Shown piece by piece: positions 9,634 to 20,347 of a stretch of 64,000 bases of DNA (the first letter of the stretch is position 1; each line of letters opens with the position of its first letter). The DNA comes from Fragilaria crotonensis. Its lineage: Eukaryota > Bacillariophyta > Fragilariophyceae > Fragilariales > Fragilariaceae. The position numbers and the translations under genes are program-made. The notes beneath the pieces are model-generated. The model was given only the letters and a program-made list of their open reading frames with translations, had not been told where the DNA came from and did no database searches. Where the stretch lies: assembly GCA_022925895.1 (NCBI GenBank), contig JAKSYS010000028.1:62001-126000 (forward strand). Reading direction: 5' to 3'.

Positions 9634-11220
9634 TTACAGGAACGACCCACAGGTCTTGAATTCAGCTTTTGTCCTTTTCAACTCCTCCAGAAATCTCAGC
9701 CCATAAACATCCGAAGGCTCCAGTGCCATTCCTTCTGCCCACTCATTCCACGCGTTTATGAGCACAAATTGGTCAACCCCACCATCTGTGTAGCAGCAAG
9801 CTTGGTAAAATAGAGTTGCCCGCAGACTCCCTCGGAACTTATCGAGGTGTGCATCTGGTCTAGTATTCTTGGCCATCCAAATAACTGCCTGGTCGAACTC
9901 ACGTCGTGGAGTATTGTCAAAGGATGTAACAACCCCGATAAATTCCTTTCGAGGAGGCTTCACCTTGGTGTCGCGCTTCGTGCACCAAGGAGGAACTCGA
10001 AAGCTTCGTCCTTTTGTCCATTCAAACGCATATGGGTAACTTGTCAATCGGTCAAAGACGACATTGTCTCCTTCCAATTTTTCATCCGACCCCTGGTTAC
10101 GACCCAATGGAAAAAGATCATTGTTGGTTGCGTATTGACCAACAGTGCAGAAAAGTCCGGGGAAGCCGTCTTCTATTGCTAGCTCCTTGAGCCGAGCAAT
10201 GACTAAGTGGACACCAGGAACTGCTTGGAAGACCATGAAGATGGGCTTTCCTTGCACTTTGATGTAATTCTCGTGATGGAAGAATTGCCGCAGCCATTGA
10301 TAGTGGGCAGTAATTCTATCATCGTAGCGATTTGTAGGGAAAAACTGAGTTTGTAACAGTTGATCCACCTTTCCAGATTCACTATCAGTCATATTCTCAC
10401 GCTTTCGATGCCATGTCGACGTCCAGCTCTGCGCAGCCCAATGAAGGCAAAAGGGTAGATTGGGGTGGCCATCCTGCAACATATCCGTCAGTGGCGCATG
10501 CAAGGTCGGTCCAGGGTATCTTTCATCATAAAACCAATAATGATGATATACGAACCCATCGACACCATAATCTCGTGCCAGTTCCCCCTGCATTTTTCGT
10601 ATTGTCACGTTTCTCAAATCATAGTAGCCAAAGGTGCTGGTTGGTCGGATGATGTCGTGTCCCAATCGATTCTTTTCCGGTGCATCCCTAAGACTATTCC
10701 AATCCGTGAATCCTTCACCCCAAAGCCGATCGTTAAGTGGATCCTGATGGAATTGCGGGAAGTAGAGAGCCAGAACTTTGGGAAGCGTCAATGGAGCATT
10801 ATTGTCAGGGTATTGGTACAACTTGCCGTTGTGCTCAATTGCCTCGAACTTCGGCTCCACTGCACGGACGCTCGTAGCTGAGACCGACGTTACCTCCATG
10901 CCGCTGACTTCTGCAATGATTGTCTTGCCTTTTGAATGAGTGGGAGTGCCGTTGGCCCTATAATTTCTGTGTGCATGTCTTTTGGGTGACTGGTGAAACT
11001 CGCTGTTGCTGTCCACCACCTCGACTTTTGATTCCATGGGACGGATGCCTGTTTCTGACATCGGTACCATGCTGCCGTCTGCCATGCCCAGAGCCTGGTC
11101 AATAGGACCAGAGATAGTGACACTTGCACGATAACAAAGAATGAACAAAGACAGCGCAGCAAAAGTGGCAAGGAGAGCCATTGTCGGCATAAGAAGCTGC
11201 ATCCGAAACTTGAACACCAT
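9634..11220 (-). CDS. WbsX/GH99-like glycan enzyme, Golgi-type type II membrane protein
   Basis: The 528-residue protein starts with a short cytosolic tail and one membrane anchor (about residues 8-31), as in Golgi glycosyltransferases. A spacer of about 120 residues precedes the catalytic region, which begins near residue 148 with LALYFPQFHQDPLNDRLWG and GFTDW, the opening signature of the WbsX family (related to GH99 endomannosidases). Further family marks are YHHYWF, FCLHWAAQSWTSTW and, near the C-terminus, INAWNEWAEGMALEPSD. Members act on cell-surface or secreted polysaccharides. Whether this one transfers or hydrolyses sugar cannot be read from sequence. The frame is intact and the start ATG sits just before the anchor. 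Confidence 0.85.
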   Translation of the reverse strand: MVFKFRMQLLMPTMALLATFAALSLFILCYRASVTISGPIDQALGMADGSMVPMSETGIRPMESKVEVVDSNSEFHQSPKRHAHRNYRANGTPTHSKGKTIIAEVSGMEVTSVSATSVRAVEPKFEAIEHNGKLYQYPDNNAPLTLPKVLALYFPQFHQDPLNDRLWGEGFTDWNSLRDAPEKNRLGHDIIRPTSTFGYYDLRNVTIRKMQGELARDYGVDGFVYHHYWFYDERYPGPTLHAPLTDMLQDGHPNLPFCLHWAAQSWTSTWHRKRENMTDSESGKVDQLLQTQFFPTNRYDDRITAHYQWLRQFFHHENYIKVQGKPIFMVFQAVPGVHLVIARLKELAIEDGFPGLFCTVGQYATNNDLFPLGRNQGSDEKLEGDNVVFDRLTSYPYAFEWTKGRSFRVPPWCTKRDTKVKPPRKEFIGVVTSFDNTPRREFDQAVIWMAKNTRPDAHLDKFRGSLRATLFYQACCYTDGGVDQFVLINAWNEWAEGMALEPSDVYGLRFLEELKRTKAEFKTCGSFL

Positions 11221-11931
11221 TTTTCTGATGAAGGATTAGCTTCCAGGTAGCAGTCGAGCAGCAGTGGGAATGTGTCTGTTAACCCGTTGGAGACGATGCA
11301 TCAATGCTCAATGCATCATAGATGGTTGTAAGATTTGAATGTGGGATTGCGATTTGACATGTCATTTGTCCCACGAACATCATACGTAGTCCATGTACCG
11401 CAACGCCTAACAGTGCGAGTACTGCAGCGTATAGTCCGAAGTCGAAACTCTACTGTAGTACTACTACCTGGTAACAGGTTACCAGGTACTGCATCGGGTA
11501 GCACTAAAGTACTCCAGTACTCGAATATCCCTATACGCTTGTGTTGTACGATACGGTCATAACACAGGTTGAGTGTACTGGAGTAGTAGCTGGAATCTCA
11601 AAACACTCCGCACTGGTGTATGCATACAGTGTATACTACTAGTACTTGGTATTCTGATGAGCTTTTATTTGTGTACCAGTACTCCACTGCACAGATACTT
11701 GTACGGTGGTACCAGGTAGTGTATTCTGTATTCTGAGTTCGGATTCCCAGGTGCTATCACATCCTACGCGGAGTTCATACCTCGCGCAGTGTCGACTGTA
11801 CGCTGCACGCTGCACGATGCACGATGCACGACCAAAGCGAAACGCATCAGCGATCGGCAAGCGAAGGGGAGACCTGCTCTACATTTGTGCATTGTCATTG
11901 CCTATCGCATCACTACGCTAAACCTTGAAAC
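11221..11931. promoter_or_regulatory. Divergent intergenic region rich in GTAC palindromes
   Basis: 711 bp separate two divergent genes. The stretch 11400-11720 is packed with GTACT/AGTACC repeats. A CACGATGCACGATGCACGA microrepeat lies near 11805-11830. It should contain both promoters. No gene is visible. Confidence 0.45.
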
Positions 11932-13508
11932 ATGACCACCGTTTCAGTCAAAGGGAACAATGGCCGCGCAGCGAGAAAACTGTTTGTCAGGCGGCTCACA
12001 ACAATTCTGCTTGTTTTTGCAGTGACTGGCTTTGGTCTTTTTCTTCTTGGTGTTGGTCAAGGAAAGCATGGAAATAGTGTGAATCCTCCTCCTCCTCGAG
12101 AGAGTAAGTGCTTGACGGTGACTTGATTCTAGCGAGTCTAGATCTCGCACCTGATTCTCATGTGTGCCTCGCCCTCGCTTTGGCGACAGGATCAGGCAGA
12201 TCCGCACTGCCGAAAGGAAAATGAAAGTGGAAACAAGGAAGAAGCCGAAAGTCGTTGCCGAGGAAGAAGACCCTTCCGAGGAGGAAGATCTCATGATCGA
12301 ATTGAGCCTTGAAAATCCTGAGGAGAACAAGCCTCTGCTGTCGGGGAAATATCACCTGATAGATCTTGAAGTGGACTATGACGAATTAGACGAAGCTGAA
12401 GATGATTCCTACGCAGGAATCACCGCCGAGTTCTGCATGCTTGACTTCTCGCTCCATAAGAAGGATCCCTCTTCTGGTGAGTCGCGTACGAATATGGAAA
12501 TGACAATTTCCCTTGAACACTGTCTGATCTTTGTCTTTGCTCGTTTTCCGTTCTTAGTACCCATGTTCAGGTTTCTTGTGGAGGCGAGCCCTGGTTGCAA
12601 AGATGGCGTTCATTACAAGGCGGACCTCAAAACCTTTGCGACTCTGGCAAGATTACACGACTCGATGAGCAACTTTGTCAGCGTCTTGGACTTATCGGGC
12701 GTCGTGTTTCATGAGAGTCGCTGCGGAAGCACTCTTGTAGCGAATGCTTTGGCGGCAATGAATCCCGCCCAGAATCGTGTCTACAGTGAATCCGCCCCTC
12801 CGCTAGCAGCGCTCAAGACCATTTGTGGTGAAACTTACAGCCACTGTTCCTCGAGCAAGCTGCACAGATGCTTGCAGATACCGTCTACTTGATGAGTCGC
12901 ACCACGGATCCTGTGGAGTCGCGAGTCTTTTTCAAGATTCAGTCGATTGGAACACGCAACATTGAAGTCTTTCAACACGCCTTCCCGAGCACTCCTTGGA
13001 TATTCGTGTATCGAGATCCCGTCCAGTGATGATGTCGCAGCTTGCAATGGGTCCCAGGTCTGCCAACTGTGTCCGTCCGCGGAAATTTAAGAGTGACGTT
13101 GCGGCGGACCTTGCACACGAGAAAGGAAAACGGATCGTTGATTTGTCGGATGAGGAGTACTGTGCTCTACACTTGGCGACCATTACCGAAGCTGCAGTCG
13201 CAGCCATGCAGCGAGAACCTCATCTTGGAACGCCAGTAAATTATGTGAATCTTCCGGATATTCTATACAAGGACATTATTCCGAACAAGTTCGGGGTCGA
13301 ACTTTCCCAAGAGGAGATCGACAATATCATTCGGGTATCTTCGGTGTACAGTAAGGGCACGGGTAACCGAAAAGGTGAATTCAAGGATGACAGTAAGAGA
13401 AAGGAGAAGTTAGCGACTGCCGAAGTGCGTGCTGCGTCGCACCTCTTCTTGGATGAGTCATACGCTACATTAGAAGGCGGTGGCCTCGCCGGAGCAACAG
13501 CGCGGTAA
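11932..13508 (+). CDS. Sulfotransferase-like P-loop membrane protein (frame interrupted)
   Basis: Exon 1 (11932-12103) encodes a short basic tail and one membrane anchor (LTTILLVFAVTGFGLFLLG), typical of a Golgi type II enzyme, and ends at a GTAAGT donor. Exon 2 probably starts at 12190 and runs to 12476. An 81-bp intron (12477-12557) leads to exon 3. The luminal part has a nucleotide-sulfate-type loop, VVFHESRCGSTLVANAL (12697-12750), and later WIFVYRDPV (13001-13028), matching the 5'-PSB and RDP motifs of sulfotransferases. Three one-base gaps break the frame, near 12215 (A run), 12835 (TT) and 13026 (single G where GG is expected). In each case the family pattern continues in the next frame, so I treat them as likely sequence errors. 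The acceptor substrate is unknown. Confidence 0.6.
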
Positions 13509-13605
13509 TAGGCATGTCTTTGAGTATCTGTTTAAAAAAAACTCACTCATGGAGGAAATATGTTTACACGACATACTAGAGACTACATTCGCTGCATTGC
13601 CCATC

Positions 13606-14293
13606 TTATTCCATCTTCTCCAATAGTTTCACTCGATCCAGAATCTCCTTTTTGCTCGTTTCTTCAATCTCCCCAGCCAGCATGAATTCATCAAGGATCG
13701 AGTACACCTTGTTAAAATTGAAAACAATATCAAGCTCACAAACATTCGAAAAGAAAGAATCCAACAATTCCACAAACAAATGAACAGTCTCCAAGTAACT
13801 CAATTCGTTGTCAGTAATGTCCACCGCAATGGTGAAGAAGAGTCCCGCATATCGTCGGTAAATGAGCTTGTAGGAATTGTATTCAATAAAGTTTGTGTAC
13901 TTCTTGTCGCGGGCTGTCACGAGACGGTGCACTTCGGCCTCAATGCGCGCCTTTTCGGCTTCGGGGGACGAGGTGCTACCGGCTTGTTGCGACGGAGGAG
14001 GCACATACCATTTAGAGAGACGAGTCTTGCCTTGTCGGTTTTGAAGAAGAAAGAAGCGAATCTGCGGAACAATGTTCGAGGGTAGTTGTGAGTTGCGAAG
14101 TAATACAAAACGATAAAAGTCGTCGCGCCAACAATCACTCGGCATGTTGTGCGAGGAACCCACGTACTGAACTCCTACGGTTTTACATAAAAATGCAAGC
14201 GATGCTACTAGGACATTCAACTCAGCTTGTCCCAATGACTCCTGCAATTTACAATTCAAGACACCAGCTTCATTCTGGTAGCTCACTCACCAT
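13606..14293 (-). CDS. AP2S1: AP-2 complex sigma subunit
   Basis: Small sigma subunit of a clathrin adaptor, most similar by memory to AP-2 sigma, which helps sort cargo in endocytosis at the plasma membrane. The body of the gene (14061-13606) encodes the whole longin-type fold: [19 protein letters not shown] at the start, then [28 protein letters not shown] and [14 protein letters not shown]. The product is 152 residues, about ten more than usual, because of a Ser/Pro/Gln insertion after WYVP. The only way to supply a start is an exon made of just the ATG (14293-14291), followed at once by a GTGAGT donor and a 229-bp intron ending CCGCAG before the codon for Ile-2. AP-1 sigma is the alternative assignment. 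Confidence 0.88.
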
Positions 14294-15010
14294 GTTAAGA
14301 TTGCTCTACTGTATTGATAAAGCTTCGATGACTTGAATGTACGCACGACGAGCAATGAACTCCAGGACGATTGCGACTGTTGTAAAGTCTTCGAGCCATT
14401 TTGTGCTGCTTGCATCCAAGAGCTATGTCGCTATGTCCAGCGACTACAATGTACCGGTAGACCGAAATGTACTCGACTACGACGTACGGTAGACTTGAGC
14501 GTGTGGCTTTGTGGTTGGTTGGTTGGTTGGTGAAGCACAGACAGATGATGGTATTGCTTACGGTACGTCGTGACAGTACAGTATATCAGTAAAGCCGAAA
14601 TTCCGGTAATGCCTCAAAGAGGTGTGAACACTGTATGATAGCTGTAGTATTCGGTGCACGCAAAACAAGTCCATTGGTACACTATTCTATCATAATTGTG
14701 CTTGTGGACAAGCTGATGAAGCAAAGCTGGGGCTTGGCGCTAAGAATTGAAATCAACAATGATCACGGTGATTGCGTACGTCTAGGCGGAAACCTGCCTC
14801 ATGAATCATGAACTGCCCCGGAGCTCCACAGGTACGAACATGACTTGTCACCCTGAAACTCAACTCTTTTTTCTCATTCAAGGCGTGGCATACGAAACTA
14901 GCAGCGTGCACTCAAGGCTGCGTTGCCAGCCAAAGGTCGAGGATGCTTTTGAGAATCTCGTAACAGTAAAGAAGGAGAGCTCTACCGACGCCAATCATTC
15001 CAAACCTGGA
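14294..15010. other. Intergenic, no gene seen
   Basis: 717 bp between two minus-strand genes. It contains a (TTGG)n tract at about 14513-14532 and scattered GTAC palindromes around 14450-14600. No supported gene. Confidence 0.45.
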
Positions 15011-16354
15011 CTAAGCACGCTGTGGTGTTCTATTCTTCGCCGCAGGAAACCGTACTTTCAAGCCACTGACTGGAAACAATCCTGGATTGTAGTGGAGTTT
15101 CAGGTTTTGCCTTTTCTTCAGTTCCCAGTCCATCATGACCAACATTCGACCAAAGGACACCAGCTCTTGGCTCGCCAGAAACGACCAGGACAACGACGTG
15201 GTCCACCACCAAATGCCCACGACGCCACGTTGCGCTCCAATGTGAGCCAATCTTCTGGTTCAGTGTCGTGTAAGGCACCTGCCAGTCCGTATAAAACAAA
15301 CCAATCAGAGGGAATTGTGTAGTCGCCAACTTGCATGTCTTCCTTCACCTGTCGCATTCCAAAGGGACCTGGCGGGTAAGTTTGGAGAATATTGCTAACA
15401 AAGTAGGTATGCACTGCGGATACGCTTTCAAGTCGGCCTTGACTTCGGGTTCCAAGGAAAGCACTTTCCACATAGAAATAGCCGCGCTCGTGGTGGCGTC
15501 TGCACCGACAAACACTGTTGTGAGCATGCGATCGATAATCTCCTCCGTGTCCAGAATGTGTTTATTCTTCTCCATCTTATACAGCAGCTTGCCAATAAGT
15601 GTAACCGGCACTTCTCTGCGGTCTCGTTCGGCAATGTCCACTAGCTCATACAGTATCCGTTTTCTTGCTTTCTTTGCTTTTGCCGCTGTCCGCCAAGGCA
15701 ATATCGCGATCGGATGAGCGATTGAACTTTGTGCCCAAGAACGAATATTCTCCATTAATTCTGGATCCATCGGGAGTGTGCCCATGAACAGTTGCAAGTT
15801 CATGGACAAGAAGAGTGCACGCACCAGCGGGACTGCAGACACAAACTCTTTGACATACGTTCGTTTCAAATCAGTCAAAAAGTTATCCACCGTCAATTCC
15901 ATGGTCGTTTCATGTGTTGCTACCTTGGACGCCGACAAACTGGGTTTCATCCAGCAACAAAATTGGGCATGAGCCCCTGATGATGAGGTGGAACCACAGC
16001 CAACATGGTGTTGTTGTGTTCGTGGCGAAAGACTTGGCTCATTGCACTTTTGTCGGTAACAACTACCGCCGGTTTGCAAAAGAGATTTGTGCGAAAGATA
16101 CATCCATTTTTCTGCGTCATCTTTACTTGATAGGACCCCATTCGTTTCGAATGTAGAAATCCAAATGTGTCATCAAAGAGAAGGGATAGGAATCTTCCAA
16201 CCGGTCGACCCGGAGGCAAGTTTTCTGTGACGGTATCCTTGACTGACAAGAAAAGGCGACTCGAAAATGCTTTTCTCGGCGTGGTCAAGCCAGCGGCCGA
16301 GGCCAGCAACGTCATGGACAGTATCAGCCGAATCATCATAGCGGTTGTATGCAT
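15011..16354 (-). CDS. Cytochrome P450-like protein (frame interrupted)
   Basis: Haem-thiolate monooxygenase family. From the ATG at 16354 there is a hydrophobic leader (MMIRLILSMTLLASAAGLT). The proline hinge follows (ENLPPGRPVGRFLSLL), then an I-helix region (FVGADATTSAAISMW), and the Cys-ligand loop FGGGPRRCPGRF (about 15190-15155) that matches FxxGxRxCxG. The C-terminal region continues with LASQELVSFGRMLVMMDWEL. Three one-base breaks occur near 15950, 15440 and 15175, each restoring P450-like sequence in the next frame. The K-helix ExxR motif is missing: at the expected place, just before TYPPGP, the residues are N-I-L-Q. The segment between I-helix and K-helix also appears short. Substrate unknown. 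It may be an atypical P450 or a decaying copy. Confidence 0.72.
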
Positions 16355-16693
16355 AGTTTCCAGACTTGCAGTGATGGCAGATGGCAGAAATCCGATCACC
16401 ACGATCAACAATTCTGAGAATTTTATTGGTGGCAGGGTCTCAACGTCTCGACTCTCGACATCTCGACAATCCACACTTCATGTACGACAGTATCTGTAAT
16501 CGGTACCTTGTACTGTAGAACTGCAGTACTCCGAGTACTTTAGATCCAGAGTACTGTAGTACCTATGCTGGTCCGGGTCTTCGACAGTGTCAAGATACAC
16601 GGGATCCGACATCCGACTCAAAAACTCCCCAGAACCATGCTACTCGTATGTTTTCGTGCTTTGTTACACAAGATTCACCCTCCCCAGAAAACA
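16355..16693. promoter_or_regulatory. Divergent promoter region
   Basis: A 339-bp gap lies between the P450 and the next gene, transcribed away from each other. GTAC/AGTACT motifs cluster at 16500-16562. No gene is seen. Confidence 0.4.
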
Positions 16694-17344
16694 ATGACGA
16701 TATGGTTACTTCCTCTTCTTCTCCTTCTTGCTGTCGTTCAAGTCAATACCTTTGCTCCGTCGGCGCGTGTACACTCCTCGACCGCAGTCTCCGTGAGTCC
16801 CATTATGGCCGAACTCGAGCAGGTTTGGAGCGACGCTGCCAGGTCCGGAGTTGATGCAGTCCTGACAACTGCTGACTTGGTCAAAGATCGTTCCTTCGAT
16901 TACAAAAGAAGAGCTTTCGATCGTATCCACACCATTTTGGATAAAGGTGACGTGGAACATGAAGCGAAATACGATGCCGACTACCGGGCAGAATTGGCAC
17001 AGGCTGAGGTACGCTTCTTGAAAGCCGTGTCAAAAGCAGAAGAACAGCTTGCACGTTCCATTCAACGAAGCGAGGCAGACTATGATCGATTTCTAAAACA
17101 GGAAAAGCACTGGACTAGTGATGTCGTTCTACGAGCGAAAACTCATTTTATTCAATCGACTGCAGCAGCAGAAGAGCTCTTTCTAATCGCGGTGGAAAAG
17201 GCGGAGCTAGGATTTGAGGAAGCAAAAGTCAAGGCGGATAGTGTCAGAGATCGGCAAATGGAGTATTTTCTAGATTATGGAGAAGACATGCATGACATAA
17301 TGGCATACCTTTCAGTTGATTTCAGCAACTTGATTGCTTTCTGA
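16694..17344 (+). CDS. Probable plastid-targeted coiled-coil protein
   Basis: No known family recognised. The 216-residue product begins with a signal peptide (MTIWLLPLLLLLAVVQV) followed by N-T-F-A-P-S-A, a good match to the diatom ASAFAP-type motif with F at +1, so import into the complex plastid is predicted. The mature part is almost entirely charged helix, rich in Glu, Ala, Lys and Arg with repeated A-E-x-x-F-L and A-E-E motifs from about residue 40 to 200, consistent with a long coiled coil. The ATG at 16694 is chosen over upstream in-frame ATGs because it starts the signal peptide directly. Frame is intact. Confidence 0.7.
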   Translation: MTIWLLPLLLLLAVVQVNTFAPSARVHSSTAVSVSPIMAELEQVWSDAARSGVDAVLTTADLVKDRSFDYKRRAFDRIHTILDKGDVEHEAKYDADYRAELAQAEVRFLKAVSKAEEQLARSIQRSEADYDRFLKQEKHWTSDVVLRAKTHFIQSTAAAEELFLIAVEKAELGFEEAKVKADSVRDRQMEYFLDYGEDMHDIMAYLSVDFSNLIAF

Positions 17345-17580
17345 AGGCAAAGACGAGTATCGCGGTTGCCACCGGCAATGGACAGCAATAGCAGGAAGCT
17401 GCGCAAGAATGCTCCTTGTTTTGTATCCATGAGATGCACTCCACATTCATGCGAGCAAGTTGGATGCCGACTCTACGACAATCTGGCAGCATAAAGGCGG
17501 TTCAGCGGAGCTCTTAGGAGACCGTTAGGAGTGCATGTATGCATGTAATACAGTTTATTCCTTTATTATCGACCGATTGA

Positions 17581-19704
17581 TTAAAGCGCCAGGAGCAGGC
17601 TCATCAGGAGCGGCTTTGCCAAGCGCTCGTGAGTTGCCTCCGCCCCGGCGTCTTCCAAAAGTTGTTCCTTTTCGGTAACTTTCGCAATAGTAACCAGCAT
17701 TCCAGGAACTCGAGCCATCATAGGGCGATTTTTCGGTTCAGTAGCCAAGCGTTCCAACGCCACAATGGCGGATTCAAAAAAGGCAGTCCACTTTGTTCCC
17801 TCACTATTGGCTCCAACCATCAAAGCGTCAAGGACTGTCTTTTGGCACATTATCTCACGATTTGTATCTTCGTTCGTCAGATGCATAAGCGCACGCATTG
17901 CATTTTCACGATCTTTAAGTGTGTTTTCGGAAGAAACACAGATGTCGCATAGAGTGTCGATGACTCCGGCATGGCGAGCCATGGACGCTCTGTTTTCTGG
18001 TTCTCGCGCCTTAACTCGCAGAACGTGGCTGACACTAGTTGCTGCATTCGACAGCGAAGCAACAACCAAAGCGTCTATCAACGACTTGTAGCATGGCATA
18101 TGGCACGTAATGCCAGAAGAAATCTTTGCCAATGCCATGGCTGCCCTTCCTTGAACGTCGGAATTCTCATCTTTCGACGCGACAACGGCTAGCGCTTCCA
18201 AGAGTCCCTTGTGGTTGCCCATACACTCTGCGGTCTCTTCACAAGCCAGGTTCGTCAAAGCTCCAGCAGCCCGACGTCTGGCCTTAACATTTGCATCCGC
18301 TGACAGCGTCTTCCTCAACGCGTCGAGAACAACTCCATTTGAAAACGTGATGAGACGAAGTCTCACTGAATAACAGAATGCCAAATTCTGCAATCCCGAT
18401 ATCGCAGCCTCTCGCGTCTCAGAAATTGTTTCTGTTACTGCTAGCTTAACCAAGGTTGCGAGCACTCGATCGCTGTTTGCCATTTCAACTTGATTATCAG
18501 GGCACGAAGCCAAATCCATCAGTGTTGAACTGGCACTTTCTTTCACTTTTTCTGTTGCATCAATTACCGCTGTTCGTAAAATACTCTCAGAAATCCATTC
18601 GTTTGCACGAGGAGCGCCTTATTCTCATCGGCATTCGCCAGGTTCGAAATGAGTGACATCCGGACCTCCTTCGCATCAGGGTTTGCCAAGGTCGAGACTC
18701 TAGTCAGCATTTCCACCATACCAGGATGCCTTGCAAGCGACATTCGCAACTTTGGAATTCTGGACCAGTAAAAAAATCTTGGCAATGTCAATATGATGTC
18801 GCTTGCGTACTTCAGTTTTCCTTCCTCAGCTTTAGTGGTCACGCCCAATAACCAAGGAACGATGGATACCTGAATTGCGTCGTAGGCATCAGAAACTTGC
18901 TTCTGGGATGCCCGAAACACCATCTCAAGTGAAGCACACACCATTCTTAATTCGTCATCGCTTTTTGCCAGAGTTAGTGCCATGGAGAGAACATTTGCAG
19001 CGCCAAAGAGCAGTTCAGCGCCGTGGCGAGCGTCATCCCAATGGTCGAACTCATGAACCGCTTGGGTAAGTTTTATGTGCCTTTTGGAATCATTCAAATG
19101 TTTCCTTAGTTCTGTAGCAATTTTGAAACCAAACGATGAGAATGGTATTCAGACAAGCAATTTTGCTAGCATAGGGGTGACACGTTCAATGTGACACCTC
19201 AAAACAAGCAGCTGTTTTCACAAACAAAACGAACTCACCTTCAACCACCCTTTGTATCACCACCACCCTCTCACTGGAAAGCTTGCTAGCAGAACCCTTG
19301 CTGATGGATGGCCTCTTTCCAGGAGAATCATCCCTGAAGGATCGTTCCGATCGAGAGGACCTACCTGGCTGTCGCCTTTCATGAGTGTTCAAATTCGAGT
19401 CTGAGGAGACGGAACCAAGATCGTTGTCGGATTGAACTGAACGTGCATATTGTTTAACTATAAGGGTGTTTCGGTGCGGAGGGGTTTTGCTTGTAGATCT
19501 GTGCTGCGAAAGGGAATATGCTCGTCTGGAACTAGAGGGGCGGGCATCTGATGACAACTGGCGCCCACGCGACTGCACTTGACTAGTCCCTAGCTGTCGC
19601 GAGCTCGATACTTGCTTGCGTAACGAAACTCGTCCATTTGGTGTGCCTTGAGGTTCCATCCTTTGACTCTGTGATCGCCCTCGTTGCTGTATTCCGACTG
19701 GCAT
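17581..19704 (-). CDS. Armadillo-repeat-like helical protein
   Basis: Exon 1 (19704-19239) encodes a basic, Ser/Arg/Gln-rich N-terminal region of about 155 residues with phosphorylation-prone RS and SP pairs. A 127-bp intron (GTGAGT donor, CTACAG acceptor) leads to exon 2 (19111-17581), which encodes a chain of helical repeats of roughly 40-45 residues. Typical units read AISGLQNLAFC, AAGALTNLACEE, AAMALAKIS and NAMRALMHLTNED, the pattern of ARM repeats that bind extended peptides. One base appears to be missing at the TTT run near 18591; the repeats resume directly in the next frame. The corrected length is about 665 residues. Function is not assignable beyond a scaffold or binding role. Confidence 0.7.
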
Positions 19705-20347
19705 GGTGAAGGAGATGTTTACGTTTGAGGTGCGGTCCTGCTTTCCACTGTGGAATTGTTAAGTGTGTGAAGGTAACGACAAACCAGCGACGAAGAGAGG
19801 TTGGGCATGCAGCTTATGTCATGTTTAAACAGATTGTTACAGATGTCACGAAATAGAAAATATACGTGTTTGTTTACATTTAAAGTAGACATGGCGTTAT
19901 GCCGGGCCTAAAAATGAACTTCAATTACCTAAAAGGTACTTAAAAACGTCGTTCCCGCCAACATCCAACGGTTCGTGACGACAGAAAGACGTCATGTACC
20001 AGGTACTGCAACATCCATGACCACCAACAGTGAAGGCCGAGAAAGCCATCTTATGCCACTCGTTAAGTGATTTCCTTGCGTGACTTAACAACAGAGGGAT
20101 AAGCTGATACTCTGTTTCTTGCTATTTACGTGGTTCGAATGAAGGGTGCTCGAAGCCCTTAACAATATCAGTCGGATTGACTCGTGCTTCCTTTAAACAC
20201 ACAATGTCACCATGTGTTGGAACTCGCTTTGGTAGCTCGGAAGAACGGTCGTTATGTTCCGCTGCTACTGTGCTTTCTCGACGCGTCCGCATAAAAATGA
20301 GGGTTGACTATTATGCCATCACACGCTACTTTGACGACGCACTTCAA
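19705..20347. other. Intergenic, no gene seen
   Basis: 643 bp between two minus-strand genes. No supported coding region, repeat or RNA gene is visible. Confidence 0.4.
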
